Origin: JBBWZH01 sp035544115
GTDB taxonomy: Bacteria > Actinomycetota > Actinomycetes > Mycobacteriales > CADCTP01
Assembly (NCBI GenBank): GCA_963714145.1
Contig: OY970235.1
Coordinates: forward strand, 9,920,001 to 9,984,000
Length of the DNA: 64,000 nucleotides
Direction of reading: 5' to 3'
Below the pieces are notes generated by a model, which made no database searches, was not told the origin of the DNA, and worked only from the letters and a program-made list of their open reading frames with translations. Of this stretch, positions 1 to 8,763 are shown piece after piece. Numbering within the stretch: the stretch's first letter is position 1; the number at the start of each line of letters is the position of its first letter. Position numbers and translations under genes: made by a program.

Positions 1-1
1 G

Positions 2-43
2 TCGGCCTTCACCCAGGCCTTCGTCGTCCACTACACGGATTAG
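2..43 (+). CDS. 3' end of an upstream gene (partial)
   Basis: The first 42 bases read in frame 2 as 13 residues (SAFTQAFVVHYTD) closed by TAG. A strong hairpin follows 20 bases later, as expected for the end of a transcription unit. Too little is visible to assign a function. Other frames could also read through this edge, so the call rests mainly on the terminator position. Confidence 0.4.
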   Translation, partial: SAFTQAFVVHYTD

Positions 44-64
44 GACGCGGCCCGCCCTTCAGCC

Positions 65-104
65 GGCCGAAGGCGCGCCCCCAGCCGGGAGCGCGCCTTC
101 GGCC
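65..104 (+). terminator. Strong hairpin terminator
   Basis: Perfect 14-bp inverted repeat, GGCCGAAGGCGCGC and its complement, around a 12-nt loop (79-90). There is no U-tract, which is normal for actinomycete terminators. It lies just after the stop at 43. Bases 105-232 hold no gene that I can see. Confidence 0.7.
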
Positions 105-232
105 GTCGTGGACGCATCGGACCGGGTGCGGCCGCTCCGCCGCGCCCAGCACCGGCCGGCCCGCCGACAGCGCCGTGCGCAGCGTGACGGATACCCCGCG
201 GGAGCTACCCGGTAGCGGGGCACACTGGGGGC

Positions 233-1014
233 GTGGACGTCGAGGAGTCACGGCCGGTGCAGGATGTGTCCGTCGCCGGCTGGGTCGCCGGCCGGCTGAG
301 CGGCTTCGGCAGCGGCCGGGTCGACTCGGTCGTCCGGCCGGCTTCGCCAGCTACGCGCGGATCCTGCATCCGGTGCCCGGCCCGGACGGGCAGCCGACCA
401 CGTGGGCGGCGGTGTGCGCCGCGCACGGTGCGACGGCGCACCCGCTGATGCAGTGGAACTCGATCGCCGGCGTCGTCGACGTGACCGACCACGGGTTCAC
501 CACCCGGACGATGCGCTGGCCCGGCGGGCCGCCGGAGGAAGGCAACCTCTGCGCGCCGGCCCTGCCGGCCCTGCTCACCGTGCTGGCCGCGCAGACCAGC
601 GGGGTGGACCTCTGCCTGTTCGCCTTGTGGGAGGGCTACGGGCAGGTCTGGACGGGGGCCTGGCCGCGCCCGGCCCGGTTCGAGCCCGGGCACGAGCCGG
701 TGCCCGCCGCCGAGGTCATCCTGGCCGGCCCGCGGCTGCACCACCCGTCTCGCGACTACCTGCTGTTCGCCGGCCCGTTGCCGGCCGCGGCGGGCATCGG
801 ACACCGGTGGGATCCGCACTGGACGCAGTCACCCAACCTGTTCTGGCCCGCCGACCAGAGCTGGTGCGTGGCCAGCGAAATCGACTTCGACTCGACCCTG
901 ATCGGCGGCACCGCCGCGCTGGTCGACGCGGTCCTCGCCGAACCGGCACTGGAAGCATGGCGGGTCGACCCGGGCGACTCGCTGGCCCACAACGCCGACA
1001 CCATCAACACCTGA
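233..1014 (+). pseudogene. Conserved hypothetical protein, split by a one-base frameshift
   Basis: The reading frame starts at GTG 233 (VDVEESRPVQDVSVAGWVAG...) and runs to about 333. There the protein continues only in the next frame, as GFASYARILHPV, to the TGA at 1014. Restoring one C in the run at about 333-336 gives GTC GTC CCG GCC GGC TTC and one continuous protein of about 260 residues. I do not recognise a characterised family. The C-terminal part has many aromatics (LMQWNSI, FALWEGYGQVW, NLFWPADQSWCVASEIDFDSTLIGG) and looks globular and conserved, so this is a genuine gene. Whether the lost base is a mutation or a sequencing error cannot be told from one sequence. Confidence 0.75.
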
Positions 1015-1048
1015 ACCACGCCGGCCGGCGCCCACCGCCCGGGCCGGG

Positions 1049-2575
1049 TCAGCGCAGCCAGCTGCGGGGTTGGCGGCGGGTGGCCTTGCGCCAGGTGCGG
1101 GGGAGGGCGGCGTCCAGTTGGTCGGCGATGGCGGCCTGGCGGGCGTGCAGCAGCCCGTAGCTGAAGGTGTTCTCGCCGGCCGCGTAGGCGGCGAGCGCGG
1201 TGGTGTGCAGCAGCTCGCGGATGACCACCGAGTCGTGGTGGTCGCCGAGGAGCTCCTGCACCGACTCCATCGCGCCGGCCAGCTTGATCGCGCGCCGGCC
1301 GCCGACCGGGACAGCGGCTTCGGCCGCGTAGCGGGCCCGCTTGGCGGTCTTGCGGGCCTCGTGCAGGGCGGTGTCCCGGTCCAGCGCCCCGGGCAGCGGC
1401 GGGCCGGTACGGGTGGGCGGCGCGGCGTCCGCGGCGGCCATCAGCCGGTCGACCCGGCGGACCGCCTTGCCGACCCGGCGGGGCACCTCGGCGCTGGCCG
1501 GGCGGGTGCCGCGGTCGGCCGGCGGCGCGGCCAGCAGCGCGTCCAGATCGTCCAGCAGGCGCGCGTACCGCTCGCCGCTGAGCGTGGCCAGCAGGGTCTC
1601 CCGGTGCCCGGCGACGCTGGCCCGCAGCTGGCCGGTGAGCCGGGCGGTGACCGGGCCCAGGATCAGCTCCGGCGGCTCGGCGTGCACCGCCGCGGCCAGC
1701 CGCGCGGCCATCACCTCGGCGTCCCGGACGCGGCCCAGTTCGTCGGCCAGCCAGCCCAGCTCGGCCCGGATCGCGTCGGCGGCGGTCCCGTCCAGCAGCG
1801 GGCGGAAGGTCTTCAGCGTGCTGCGCAGCCGCCGGGTGGCGACCCGCATCTTGTGCACCGAGTCCGGCACGTCGCGGCGGACGGCCGGGTCGGCGCCGAT
1901 CAGCGCGTCCCGTTGCTCCCGCAGGTAGCCGCCGACCAGGGCGGCGGCGGTACCCGGGCCGGCCGGGTCGGGGGCGCGTTCGGGCAGCCGTGAGCCCAGT
2001 GCCCGGGCCAGCTTGGACGGCGAGCAGGACGGCGCGGCGCCGCCGCGGCGCAGCGCCTTGTCCATCTTCTTCAGTACGGCCAGGTCGCCGTCGACCAGTT
2101 CGACCTCGACCTCGCGCCAGGTCTGCAGCTCGACGCTGCCGTTGCCGACGGTCTGCGCGGACACCTGGTCGTCCGCGACCAGCGCCAGCACCCGCCCGGC
2201 CGCGTCGGTCAGCGGCCACTCGGTGCGGACCGTGGTCAGCCGCACCACCGGCGTCAGCTCGGCGCCGCGGGACAGCGCGTGCACCTCCGCGGCGACCCTG
2301 GCCGGCACCGTGGCCGCGGCGCGGCCCAGCGGCAGCCGCAGTTCGTCCCGGTCGGCGCCGGATGGGCGCTTCACGTGCCAGCCGGCGTCCGACCCACCGG
2401 TGCGCCGGCGCAGCGTGACCCGGTTGCGGGCCAGCCGCAGGTCGCCGGTATCCCAGTAGGTGGCGGTCAGCTTGTGCTGGACGGCGGTGCCGATCGAGAT
2501 GCCGACCGGCGGCGTGACCTCGGGAAGCTGGAAGGCCGCCGGGACCTCGTACTTGCGCTCGATCTCAACCGCCAC
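1049..2575 (-). CDS. CYTH and CHAD domain protein
   Basis: Predicted 508-residue protein. The N-terminal CYTH domain (residues 1 to about 200) opens with the triphosphate-tunnel signature EIERK (VAVEIERKYEV). The C-terminal CHAD domain (about 220-500) is helical and has the basic signature VHKMRVATRRLRSTL. CYTH proteins bind or hydrolyse triphosphates, often inorganic triphosphate, and CHAD domains bind polyphosphate through conserved His and Lys/Arg. A role in polyphosphate or triphosphate metabolism in the cytoplasm is therefore inferred. The start is GTG 2575, chosen because GAGGGCGG lies at ribosome-site distance and the product then begins directly with the CYTH signature. A longer start at 2608 is possible but adds an unrelated basic tail. 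It is transcribed alone. Confidence 0.88.
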   Translation of the reverse strand: MAVEIERKYEVPAAFQLPEVTPPVGISIGTAVQHKLTATYWDTGDLRLARNRVTLRRRTGGSDAGWHVKRPSGADRDELRLPLGRAAATVPARVAAEVHALSRGAELTPVVRLTTVRTEWPLTDAAGRVLALVADDQVSAQTVGNGSVELQTWREVEVELVDGDLAVLKKMDKALRRGGAAPSCSPSKLARALGSRLPERAPDPAGPGTAAALVGGYLREQRDALIGADPAVRRDVPDSVHKMRVATRRLRSTLKTFRPLLDGTAADAIRAELGWLADELGRVRDAEVMAARLAAAVHAEPPELILGPVTARLTGQLRASVAGHRETLLATLSGERYARLLDDLDALLAAPPADRGTRPASAEVPRRVGKAVRRVDRLMAAADAAPPTRTGPPLPGALDRDTALHEARKTAKRARYAAEAAVPVGGRRAIKLAGAMESVQELLGDHHDSVVIRELLHTTALAAYAAGENTFSYGLLHARQAAIADQLDAALPRTWRKATRRQPRSWLR

Positions 2576-2725
2576 GTTCCGCCCTCTGTCCTCGCGCCCG
2601 TCGTACACCTCTCGTTCATCTCGACGCTACCTGTCGCTCATGATCGGCTCCAGGCGGCGGCCGGCTGGTGCACAACAAACAGCCCGGCCGGCGGGTGCGG
2701 TGCGGGGCGGTGCGGGGCGGGTGGG

Positions 2726-2857
2726 CTACCAGGGCGGGCAGGTGTCGGGCTTGCAGTTCCCGGTGGGGGTGACGGTGGCGGACGCCACGCCGGCCGTGCT
2801 GACGGTGACGAAGGCGAGGGCGGCGAACGCGACGACCAGGCGACGGATAACGGTCAT
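2726..2857 (-). CDS. Small secreted peptide, 43 residues
   Basis: ATG 2857 is preceded by a perfect GGAGG six bases upstream. The product is MTVIRRLVVAFAALAFVTVS and then TAGVASATVTPTGNCKPDTC, ending PPW. Residues 1 to about 27 form a Sec signal peptide with a VASA-type cleavage site. The mature peptide would be only about 15 residues with two cysteines (NCKPDTC), enough for one small disulfide loop. No homologue is recognised. It is independent of its neighbours and is followed by the CYTH-CHAD gene promoter region. Confidence 0.7.
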   Translation of the reverse strand: MTVIRRLVVAFAALAFVTVSTAGVASATVTPTGNCKPDTCPPW

Positions 2858-3044
2858 GGAGTACCTCCGGGGGAGAATTGTCACCAACATAGGGTGCACT
2901 CCGCCCCGCTGGTAAGTCCCTGGCCGGCGCTGATCGACCGGCGGCTTGACGCCGGCCGACCCGGACCAGGCGGTCCAGCACATCGCGAACGTCATGCGGA
3001 TCGTCGGGTCGCGCCCGCACCGGGAAGCCGGGTGGGAGAGCCGG

Positions 3045-3410
3045 CTAGCCGAGCAGCTCGTCGATGTAGCACCAGCGCCAGGTCTCGCCCGGCTCGAACG
3101 AGCGCATCACCGGGTGACCGGTCTGCTCGTAGTGCGCGGTCGCGTGCCGCGGCCGGGACGAGTCGCAGCAGCCGACGTGCCCGCAGGTCAGGCAGAGCCG
3201 CAGGTGCACCGGCGGACCGTCGTCGGGCCGGTGCTCGGCGCACCCGGCCGTGGTCGGCTCGGCGTCGGTGCCGGCTTCGGTCAGGTGCGCGCAGTCCACC
3301 TCGGACCGCGGCGGCTGGCTGGCGCGCAGCAGCCGGCGGAACAGCCCCAACGGCCGGTCCCGCTGCTCGTCCGGCGGATCGTCCTGCGGCTGGGCCAGCG
3401 CCTCAGTCAC
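3045..3410 (-). CDS. UBP-type zinc finger protein
   Basis: Predicted about 121 residues from GTG 3410. The C-terminal 90 residues are a ZnF-UBP (BUZ) domain, with ligand pattern CAHL...AGCAEH...CLTCGHVGCCDSS...H...HYEQTGHPVMRSF and the terminal WRWCYIDELL. In eukaryotes this fold binds the free C-terminus of ubiquitin. Actinobacteria carry short stand-alone versions of unknown role. The N-terminal 35 residues are charged and disordered. The ribosome site is weak and a start further upstream (3512) is possible, so the N-terminus is uncertain. Confidence 0.8.
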   Translation of the reverse strand: MTEALAQPQDDPPDEQRDRPLGLFRRLLRASQPPRSEVDCAHLTEAGTDAEPTTAGCAEHRPDDGPPVHLRLCLTCGHVGCCDSSRPRHATAHYEQTGHPVMRSFEPGETWRWCYIDELLG

Positions 3411-3561
3411 GCGCCGGCCGCCGCAGTGAGCGCCAGCGACCGAACTGCGGGGCGGCGGAAGCCGCCGGGGTGCATGGTCATCACCGCCCATTCTGCCCCG
3501 GTCGGGTGCCACCCCGCCCGCCCACCCGCTCCGGCCCGACCGACCCCGGGCCGGGACGAGT

Positions 3562-3603
3562 CGGCCGGCGGTGCCCGCCGCGACCGGTGGGCACCGCCGG
3601 CCG
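3562..3603 (-). terminator. Hairpin terminator of the SGNH hydrolase gene
   Basis: Perfect 15-bp arms (3562-3576 and 3589-3603) around a 12-nt loop, six bases beyond the SGNH hydrolase stop codon. Confidence 0.7.
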
Positions 3604-3608
3604 GCGGG

Positions 3609-4844
3609 TCAGCTCAGCGTCGTGTTGGGTTCGCCGGCGCCGTTGAGGCCGGTGCCGGGAGTGCAGTTGCCGCCGCGTGGGGCGCCGTTGTTGTAGGCCT
3701 GGCGCAGGCAGTTGCGCATGGCCAGCTGGCCCCAGTAGTTGGCGTGCACGTCCTCCTGGAGCTGGTAGGGACCGAACAGGGTGGTCGCGGTGCGGATCTG
3801 GTTGATCCACTCGGACCGGTCGGACGCGCCCGCGTTCCGCCAGGAGGTCAGGCCCTTCTCCTCCAGCAGGCCGACGGTGTTCTCGCAGAGCCGGTGGCCG
3901 TTGGTGAGCTGGCTGATGTCCAGCAGCCGGACGTTGGGCAGCCCGGCCTGCGCGACCGCGTTCCGCACCGAGCCGTTGATCAGCGTGAAGGCGGTGTCAT
4001 TGGCCCAGTTGGCGTCGGAGTTCCAGACCCCGCAGCCGCCGACCGTCTGCCGGGTGAAGCCGGTCTCGCCGTACCGGAACTGGGCCGCGTGCGGCAGTGG
4101 GTTCCAGTAGGTCTGCGCCACGATGCTGTAGCCGGAGTCGGCGTAGCCGGCGTTCGCCATCGCCTGCCGGACGTTCAGCAGCGCGCCGCGGATCGCCGCG
4201 GTCTGGGCCGCGACATTCGCCGCGGTGAAATTGGACGCCACGTTCGAGTCGTCCTGGCAGAAGTTCTTCCACCAGCTCGGCGAGGTCAGCCAGTCGACGA
4301 CGCAGGACTGGACGATGTCGGCGAAGTGGTAGTTGTTCGCGCCGATCAGCACCGCGACCGCTTTCACGTTGTGGGTGGCCGCGAACTGCTGCAGCATCAG
4401 CGCCTGGCCGAGGTGCCCGGCCCCGTCGTTGTAGAAATCCAGCCCGGGCTTGAAATCGGAGCCGGACGAGAACGCGGACGTGGCGGTACGGGCGCCGGAG
4501 CAGGCCAGGTTGAGCCCGTTCACGCCGCCGCCGAGGTAGACCTCGGCGGACTTCGACCGGTGGCAGCCCGGGATCTGTTCGGCCGAGTTGCCGGCGTTGT
4601 CGAAGTAGGCGGTGGGGCCGAGCGCGTCGATCTGCGACGGGCTGTTGTTGGTGTTGCCGGCCCACCGGCCGGCCTCGCCGGAGATGGCCGAGTCGCCGAG
4701 GCTGATCACCCAGGGGGCGCCGACCCCCGGGCCGTCCGCGAGCGCCGGCCGGGCCACCGCGACCAGGGCCAGCCCGGCGAGTGCGAGCACGGTGCTGCCG
4801 GCCGCGAGCCGCCGCGCGCGGGTAGGACTGCGTCGTCCGTTCAC
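3609..4844 (-). CDS. Secreted SGNH/GDSL hydrolase
   Basis: Predicted 411 residues from GTG 4844, with AAGGAGA eight bases upstream. A Sec signal peptide covers residues 1 to about 36 (RRLAAGSTVLALAGLALVAV, cleavage near ALA-DG). The catalytic block I is GDSAISGEAGRW at about 50, with the nucleophile Ser after GD. Block III is LIGANNYHFAD, and a late acidic/His pair appears in QLQEDVHANYWGQ. Several cysteines in the mature part suggest disulfides. SGNH enzymes hydrolyse esters of lipids or acylated polysaccharides. The substrate cannot be read from the sequence. Length is usual for the secreted actinobacterial group. Transcribed alone with its own terminator. Confidence 0.85.
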   Translation of the reverse strand: MNGRRSPTRARRLAAGSTVLALAGLALVAVARPALADGPGVGAPWVISLGDSAISGEAGRWAGNTNNSPSQIDALGPTAYFDNAGNSAEQIPGCHRSKSAEVYLGGGVNGLNLACSGARTATSAFSSGSDFKPGLDFYNDGAGHLGQALMLQQFAATHNVKAVAVLIGANNYHFADIVQSCVVDWLTSPSWWKNFCQDDSNVASNFTAANVAAQTAAIRGALLNVRQAMANAGYADSGYSIVAQTYWNPLPHAAQFRYGETGFTRQTVGGCGVWNSDANWANDTAFTLINGSVRNAVAQAGLPNVRLLDISQLTNGHRLCENTVGLLEEKGLTSWRNAGASDRSEWINQIRTATTLFGPYQLQEDVHANYWGQLAMRNCLRQAYNNGAPRGGNCTPGTGLNGAGEPNTTLS

Positions 4845-5111
4845 GCTGATCTCCTTGTGGGAGAGGGTAGTTAGCCCGGATTGTCCGAGCCGGCGCCGCC
4901 CATCACAAGATGTGAAATGGGATACGCATGGATCTGCGTGCGATCGCGCACCAGGTCGGGCCGACCGGGAAGCCCGGTCGGGCCAGCCGGCCCGGCGACC
5001 GCGGCGCGGGGCAGCGCTACCCGGTCCACCCCCGGCGTCCCCGGCGGGTGTCGGGGCCTGCCGGTGGACTAGCGTCAGGCTTGTGACGGATCAGCGGAGT
5101 GGCCGGCCGGC

Positions 5112-5840
5112 ATGACCGACACCCAGCCGTATTTCCGCCGGGATCTCGCCCAGGTGCATGCGTGGGGGTTCGGCGCGCTGGCCGACCAGTGCGCGGCCGG
5201 GATCCTCGAGCTGCTCGCGCCGGTGCGCGGCGGGCTGGTGCTGGAGCTCGGCTGCGGCGCCGGGCGGCTCACCGCGCACCTGGTCGCCGCCGGGCACCGG
5301 GTGCTGGCCACCGACGCCTCGCCGCCGATGGTCGAGCTGGCCGCGCGGGCGGTGCCGGCCGCGGAGGTCCGCCGGCTGGCGCTGCCGGACGACCCGGTGC
5401 CGGCCGCGGCCGCGGTCGTCTCGGTCGGGCACATGCTCAACTACCTTGCCGATGCCGCCGCGGTGGAGCGGGCCCTGGTCGCGATGGCCGCGGCGCTGCG
5501 CCCGGGCGGGGTCCTCGCCATCGACCTGTGTGACCTGAGCCTGGCCGACCGGCGCCGCGACGCCCCGCCGAGCGCCCGGGTGAACGCGGACTGGGCGATC
5601 ATCTCGCGGACCCTGGTTCCGGCGCCGGACCAGCTCGTCCGCCAGGTGACGACGTTCCTGCGCGATCCCGATGGCCGGTGGCGCCGCGCCGACGAACGGC
5701 ACGACAACGTCCTGCTCGACCCGGCACCGCTGGTCGACGTGCTGACCCGGCAGGGCCTGACGGTCGAGGTGCGGCCGTCCTTCGGCGCGGAGGACCTCCC
5801 GGCCGGCATGGTCGCCCTGATCGGGCGCCGGCCCGGCTAG
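5112..5840 (+). CDS. SAM-dependent class I methyltransferase
   Basis: Predicted 242 residues. Motif I is LELGCGAGRLTAHL at about residues 43-56, followed by the acidic ribose-binding residue in VLATDAS. Post-motif regions VGHMLNYLAD and LRPGGVLAIDLCD complete the Rossmann fold. The family methylates small molecules or proteins using S-adenosylmethionine. No substrate-specific feature is recognised. ATG 5112 follows GGAG at moderate spacing. The gene is convergent with the EEP nuclease gene, with 18 bases between the stops and no obvious hairpin there. Confidence 0.85.
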   Translation: MTDTQPYFRRDLAQVHAWGFGALADQCAAGILELLAPVRGGLVLELGCGAGRLTAHLVAAGHRVLATDASPPMVELAARAVPAAEVRRLALPDDPVPAAAAVVSVGHMLNYLADAAAVERALVAMAAALRPGGVLAIDLCDLSLADRRRDAPPSARVNADWAIISRTLVPAPDQLVRQVTTFLRDPDGRWRRADERHDNVLLDPAPLVDVLTRQGLTVEVRPSFGAEDLPAGMVALIGRRPG

Positions 5841-5858
5841 CGTCCGGGGGTCCGGCGC

Positions 5859-6854
5859 TCAGAGGGTGAGATGGGCGAGGACGGCGGCGTGGTCGGAGGC
5901 GGGCGCCGCGCGGCGGGCGACCGGGTCGGTGCCGATGCTGGGCAGGGCTGCCAGGCCGGCCGCGCGGACGACCTCGACCGTGGGCAGCGGGTCGAGCAGG
6001 GCGTGGCTGACCAGGATGTGGTCGATCAGTTCGCCGCGGCCCTCGAACCGGCGGGTGTACCGCTGGTCGGCGGGGATGCGGTTGGCGAGGTCCCAGAGGC
6101 GGAGCCGGTCGCCCTGGTCCGGGGCGGCGAAGCCGGGGGTGTCGAGCTGCGAGCCGGGCGGGCCGAACAGGATCTGGGTGGTGGCGGCGGACGGTTCGTC
6201 GTTGAGGTCGCCGAGGACGACGACCGGGTTGGTGCGGCCGTCCTGGCCGCCGGCGGTGAGTGCCTGGTCGGCCAGGCTGCGCACCAGGGTGGCCTCGGCG
6301 GCCCGCCGGTAGAGCGCGTAGGCCGCGACCCGGGCGCGCTCGCCCTCGTTGTGCGGGCTGAACCGGGGGCTGCCGTCCGGGTTGCTGAAGCTGAGCAGCT
6401 TGGACTTCAGGTGGCAGCAGATGACCTGGATGGCGGGCCCGCCGGGCGGCTGGATCCGGACCGCCAGCGCACCGCGGCCGGCACCGGCGGCCGCGGTCAG
6501 CGTGCCCTCCGGCCCGGGGTCGCTGACCTGCACCGGCGCCAGCCCGGCCGGGAACGTCCGCCGGTCGGCGATGATCTCGATCGGGTGCCGGGAGAGGAAC
6601 CCGACCCGGATCGGGTGCCTGGCCTCGAACTGCTTCGACGTCACCACCTGCCAGTCACCGTCGAGCCGGGCGACCAGTTGGCCCAGCGCGGCGGGGGAGC
6701 CGACCTCCTGCAGGCCGAGCAGGTCCGGCGCCATCGCGGTGATCGTGGCCGCCAGCGCGTCCAGCTTCGCCGCGTACACCGCCGGCGTGGGCCCGAACTC
6801 ACCCCCCGGCTCGAACAGGTTCTCCAGGTTCCACGTCCCGACCCGAACCTCCAC
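5859..6854 (-). CDS. Endonuclease/exonuclease/phosphatase (EEP) family protein
   Basis: Predicted about 331 residues. The EEP core is complete: GTWNLENLF at the N-terminus, GLQEVGS (metal-binding Glu), a histidine strand (ICCHLKSKLLSF), GDLNDEPSAATT (Asp/Asn catalytic pair) and the terminal SDHAAVLAHL (Asp-His). Members are Mg-dependent phosphodiesterases acting on DNA, RNA, lipids or phosphorylated metabolites. No signal peptide is seen, so it is probably cytoplasmic. The start is among clustered GTG codons at 6857/6854, behind a G-rich ribosome site. A start at 6872 is less likely. Confidence 0.85.
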   Translation of the reverse strand: MEVRVGTWNLENLFEPGGEFGPTPAVYAAKLDALAATITAMAPDLLGLQEVGSPAALGQLVARLDGDWQVVTSKQFEARHPIRVGFLSRHPIEIIADRRTFPAGLAPVQVSDPGPEGTLTAAAGAGRGALAVRIQPPGGPAIQVICCHLKSKLLSFSNPDGSPRFSPHNEGERARVAAYALYRRAAEATLVRSLADQALTAGGQDGRTNPVVVLGDLNDEPSAATTQILFGPPGSQLDTPGFAAPDQGDRLRLWDLANRIPADQRYTRRFEGRGELIDHILVSHALLDPLPTVEVVRAAGLAALPSIGTDPVARRAAPASDHAAVLAHLTL

Positions 6855-6992
6855 CACGCCCCCCAACCGCACGCCGCCCCCCGGCGGCTCCCGCCGCCCA
6901 GTCTGGCGCCCGCCACCCCGCAGACCGCCACATCACCAGCAACGATGCCGGTTAGGGCAGCCGATCGGGCGGCGAACCGCCGGGTGCGGCGG

Positions 6993-7517
6993 CTACCGCC
7001 CGGCGATGTCGCGAAGGTCGGCCAGGTGGTGCGTGCCCTCGTGGGCGGCGTGCCGGACCAGCCACCGGCCGGTGCGTTCCTCGCCGGGCAGGCGGGTGGC
7101 GGTGCGGGCCCAGTCGGTGGCCGGCACCCGGGCGACCTCGGCGAGGAAGCCGGCGGCGGTGTGGTCGAGTTCGGTGAGGACGGCGCCGAGGTCGAGTTCG
7201 TTGTAGCCGAACCGGGTGGCGCGCAGGTCGTTCAGCATCGGCTCGATCGCCGGCCGGTCCTCGGTCCGGACCCGGTACAGCCGGATCGTCGAGGTGGCGT
7301 AGACGTCACGCAGGTGGCAGGCGTACTCCAGCACCGACCAGGTGGCCGGGGCGGGACGCCGGCGCGGGTCGGCGGCACCGCCGGCCACGGCGCGGGCCTG
7401 GGCCGGGACCGCCGCGATGAGCTGCCGGGCGGCGTCCAGGGTGAGCGCGGCGTAGTCGGTGCCGCAGCCGGCGCAGACATGATCCTCTGCCGGCAGCGGC
7501 GGCAGCGCGGTCGTCAC
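6993..7517 (-). CDS. DinB-like four-helix bundle protein
   Basis: Predicted about 174 residues from GTG 7517. It begins with a CAGCGTDY segment resembling a half zinc-knuckle. The DinB fold is marked by WSVLEYACHLRDVY (first metal His) and the C-terminal RHAAHEGTHHLADL (second and third His). DinB/YfiT-like proteins are metal-binding four-helix bundles. Some are thiol-dependent transferases for mycothiol or bacillithiol. Function here is inferred only at the family level. The upstream start at 7592 adds a low-complexity tail and lacks a ribosome site. Confidence 0.8.
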   Translation of the reverse strand: MTTALPPLPAEDHVCAGCGTDYAALTLDAARQLIAAVPAQARAVAGGAADPRRRPAPATWSVLEYACHLRDVYATSTIRLYRVRTEDRPAIEPMLNDLRATRFGYNELDLGAVLTELDHTAAGFLAEVARVPATDWARTATRLPGEERTGRWLVRHAAHEGTHHLADLRDIAGR

Positions 7518-8082
7518 CCCCGAGAGGCTAGTCCGGGCACCCCGGGCTGGCGCGGTGCGGCGGCCGAGGGTTGCCCGGGGAGTTTCCGGCAAAGCCCGGC
7601 CGGGCCCGGGCTCACCGCTTATACGATGGCGGTCGCGAGGATTTCATAAAGGCCGGCCGGCGTCATCGTCGCCGCGGTTGGTCCGCCTGTTCGGGCTGAC
7701 TTCCGGGCGGTGCCGATTGCCCGCCGGATCGGCGGTTCGTCGGCCGGATAACGGTTTGGCATAACTGCGCGGCCGGCCCGTTCGTATCATTTCTGTAGCG
7801 AATGTAGGCGGTTGCTCCGCTGGTCGGCCCGGTAGTACTGCGAGCGCGGGGTGTCAATCGGCCAACGGGAGCAGCGTCGGTTCGGATCGTGCGGCGATCC
7901 ACCGCGTACCCACTGGCCACCCACCAATTGCCAACACCTGTGCCCCATTGTTCCAGCCCTGCGGACACTCGTTCGGCCCCCGTCAGTACGGCAATGATGA
8001 CTGCTGCGACGGCATGCTCGGGAGTTCCGCGCTCCAGCGCGGAAATGGCCGCGTTGTTCATTCCCTGAGAAAGGAACGTCGG
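7518..8082. promoter_or_regulatory. 565-bp intergenic region with 5'-UTR hairpin
   Basis: No supported gene. The stretch from about 7740 to 8000 is noticeably less GC-rich than its surroundings and probably carries the promoter of the membrane-protein gene at 8083. A perfect 8-bp stem with a four-base loop (TTCCGCGC-TCCA-GCGCGGAA, 8025-8044) lies 38 bases before that ATG, between the presumed promoter and the ribosome site AAGGA. It could be a leader hairpin or an operator. I see no tRNA or known riboswitch signature. Confidence 0.4.
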
Positions 8083-8625
8083 ATGAGCGCGTACCAGGAG
8101 CAGTACCAGACTGGTGGGCAGCAGTACCTCGGCGGGCTGGGACAGCCCGCGAAGAAGCCCGGCCTGGTGACCGCTTCGGTGGCGGTGGCCGCCCTGTCCG
8201 CCTTCCTGGTGATCATCAGCCAGGTGATCTCGCTCGCCACCGGTAAGGACCTGCTCAAGGACTCGCTGACGGACGCGCTCGGCGCGTCCACCGCGGAGCT
8301 GGCCAGCCAGCTGTTCCAGGCCGAGCTGGACGACGCGTACAGCACGCTGAAGTCCCGGGCGATCCTCGGCATCATCGGTGCCCTGCTGGTGCTGCTGTTC
8401 GCCTTCCTGGCCCGCAAGGCCAGCATCGGCCCGCGGGTGACGCTGGCACTGATGCTGCTGATCACCGCCGGCCTGACCATCGTCTCGGTCCGCGACATCT
8501 TCCCGTCCGCGGGCAAGGCCATGGGCGGCGCCGCGATCGCGCTGGCCGTGGTCGCGATCGTGCTGCTGTTCCTCCCGGCGGTGAACCAGTACGAGCGCGC
8601 CCGCAAGAGCGCCCCGCGGGCATAG
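8083..8625 (+). CDS. Small multi-pass membrane protein
   Basis: Predicted 180 residues. ATG 8083 follows AAGGA at good spacing. The upstream in-frame start at 7948 is not supported. After a Gln/Gly-rich soluble N-terminus (MSAYQEQYQTGGQQYLGG) there are four hydrophobic segments: about 28-48 (VTASVAVAALSAFLVIISQV), 92-112 (ILGIIGALLVLLFAFLA), 119-138 and 147-167. The loop between segments one and two is acidic and amphipathic. No enzyme motif is seen. Function unknown. It is followed by GC hairpins. Confidence 0.75.
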   Translation: MSAYQEQYQTGGQQYLGGLGQPAKKPGLVTASVAVAALSAFLVIISQVISLATGKDLLKDSLTDALGASTAELASQLFQAELDDAYSTLKSRAILGIIGALLVLLFAFLARKASIGPRVTLALMLLITAGLTIVSVRDIFPSAGKAMGGAAIALAVVAIVLLFLPAVNQYERARKSAPRA

Positions 8626-8693
8626 CTCGGGTGCGGCGGGCGGCGGCCCGCCAGCCCAGCCGTCCTCCGGCACCCGGGGCGGCGCGGTAGGAC

Positions 8694-8716
8694 GGGCCGG
8701 CCCACCAGGCCGGCCC
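8694..8716 (+). terminator. Hairpin terminator after the membrane-protein gene
   Basis: GGGCCGGCC and its complement, nine-bp arms with a five-base loop. A weaker seven-bp hairpin (8635-8652) lies closer to the stop at 8625. Confidence 0.5.
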
Positions 8717-8763
8717 GCCAGGGTGACCAGAGCGCGCACGTTCCCCGCGACGGGGAGAAGAGG

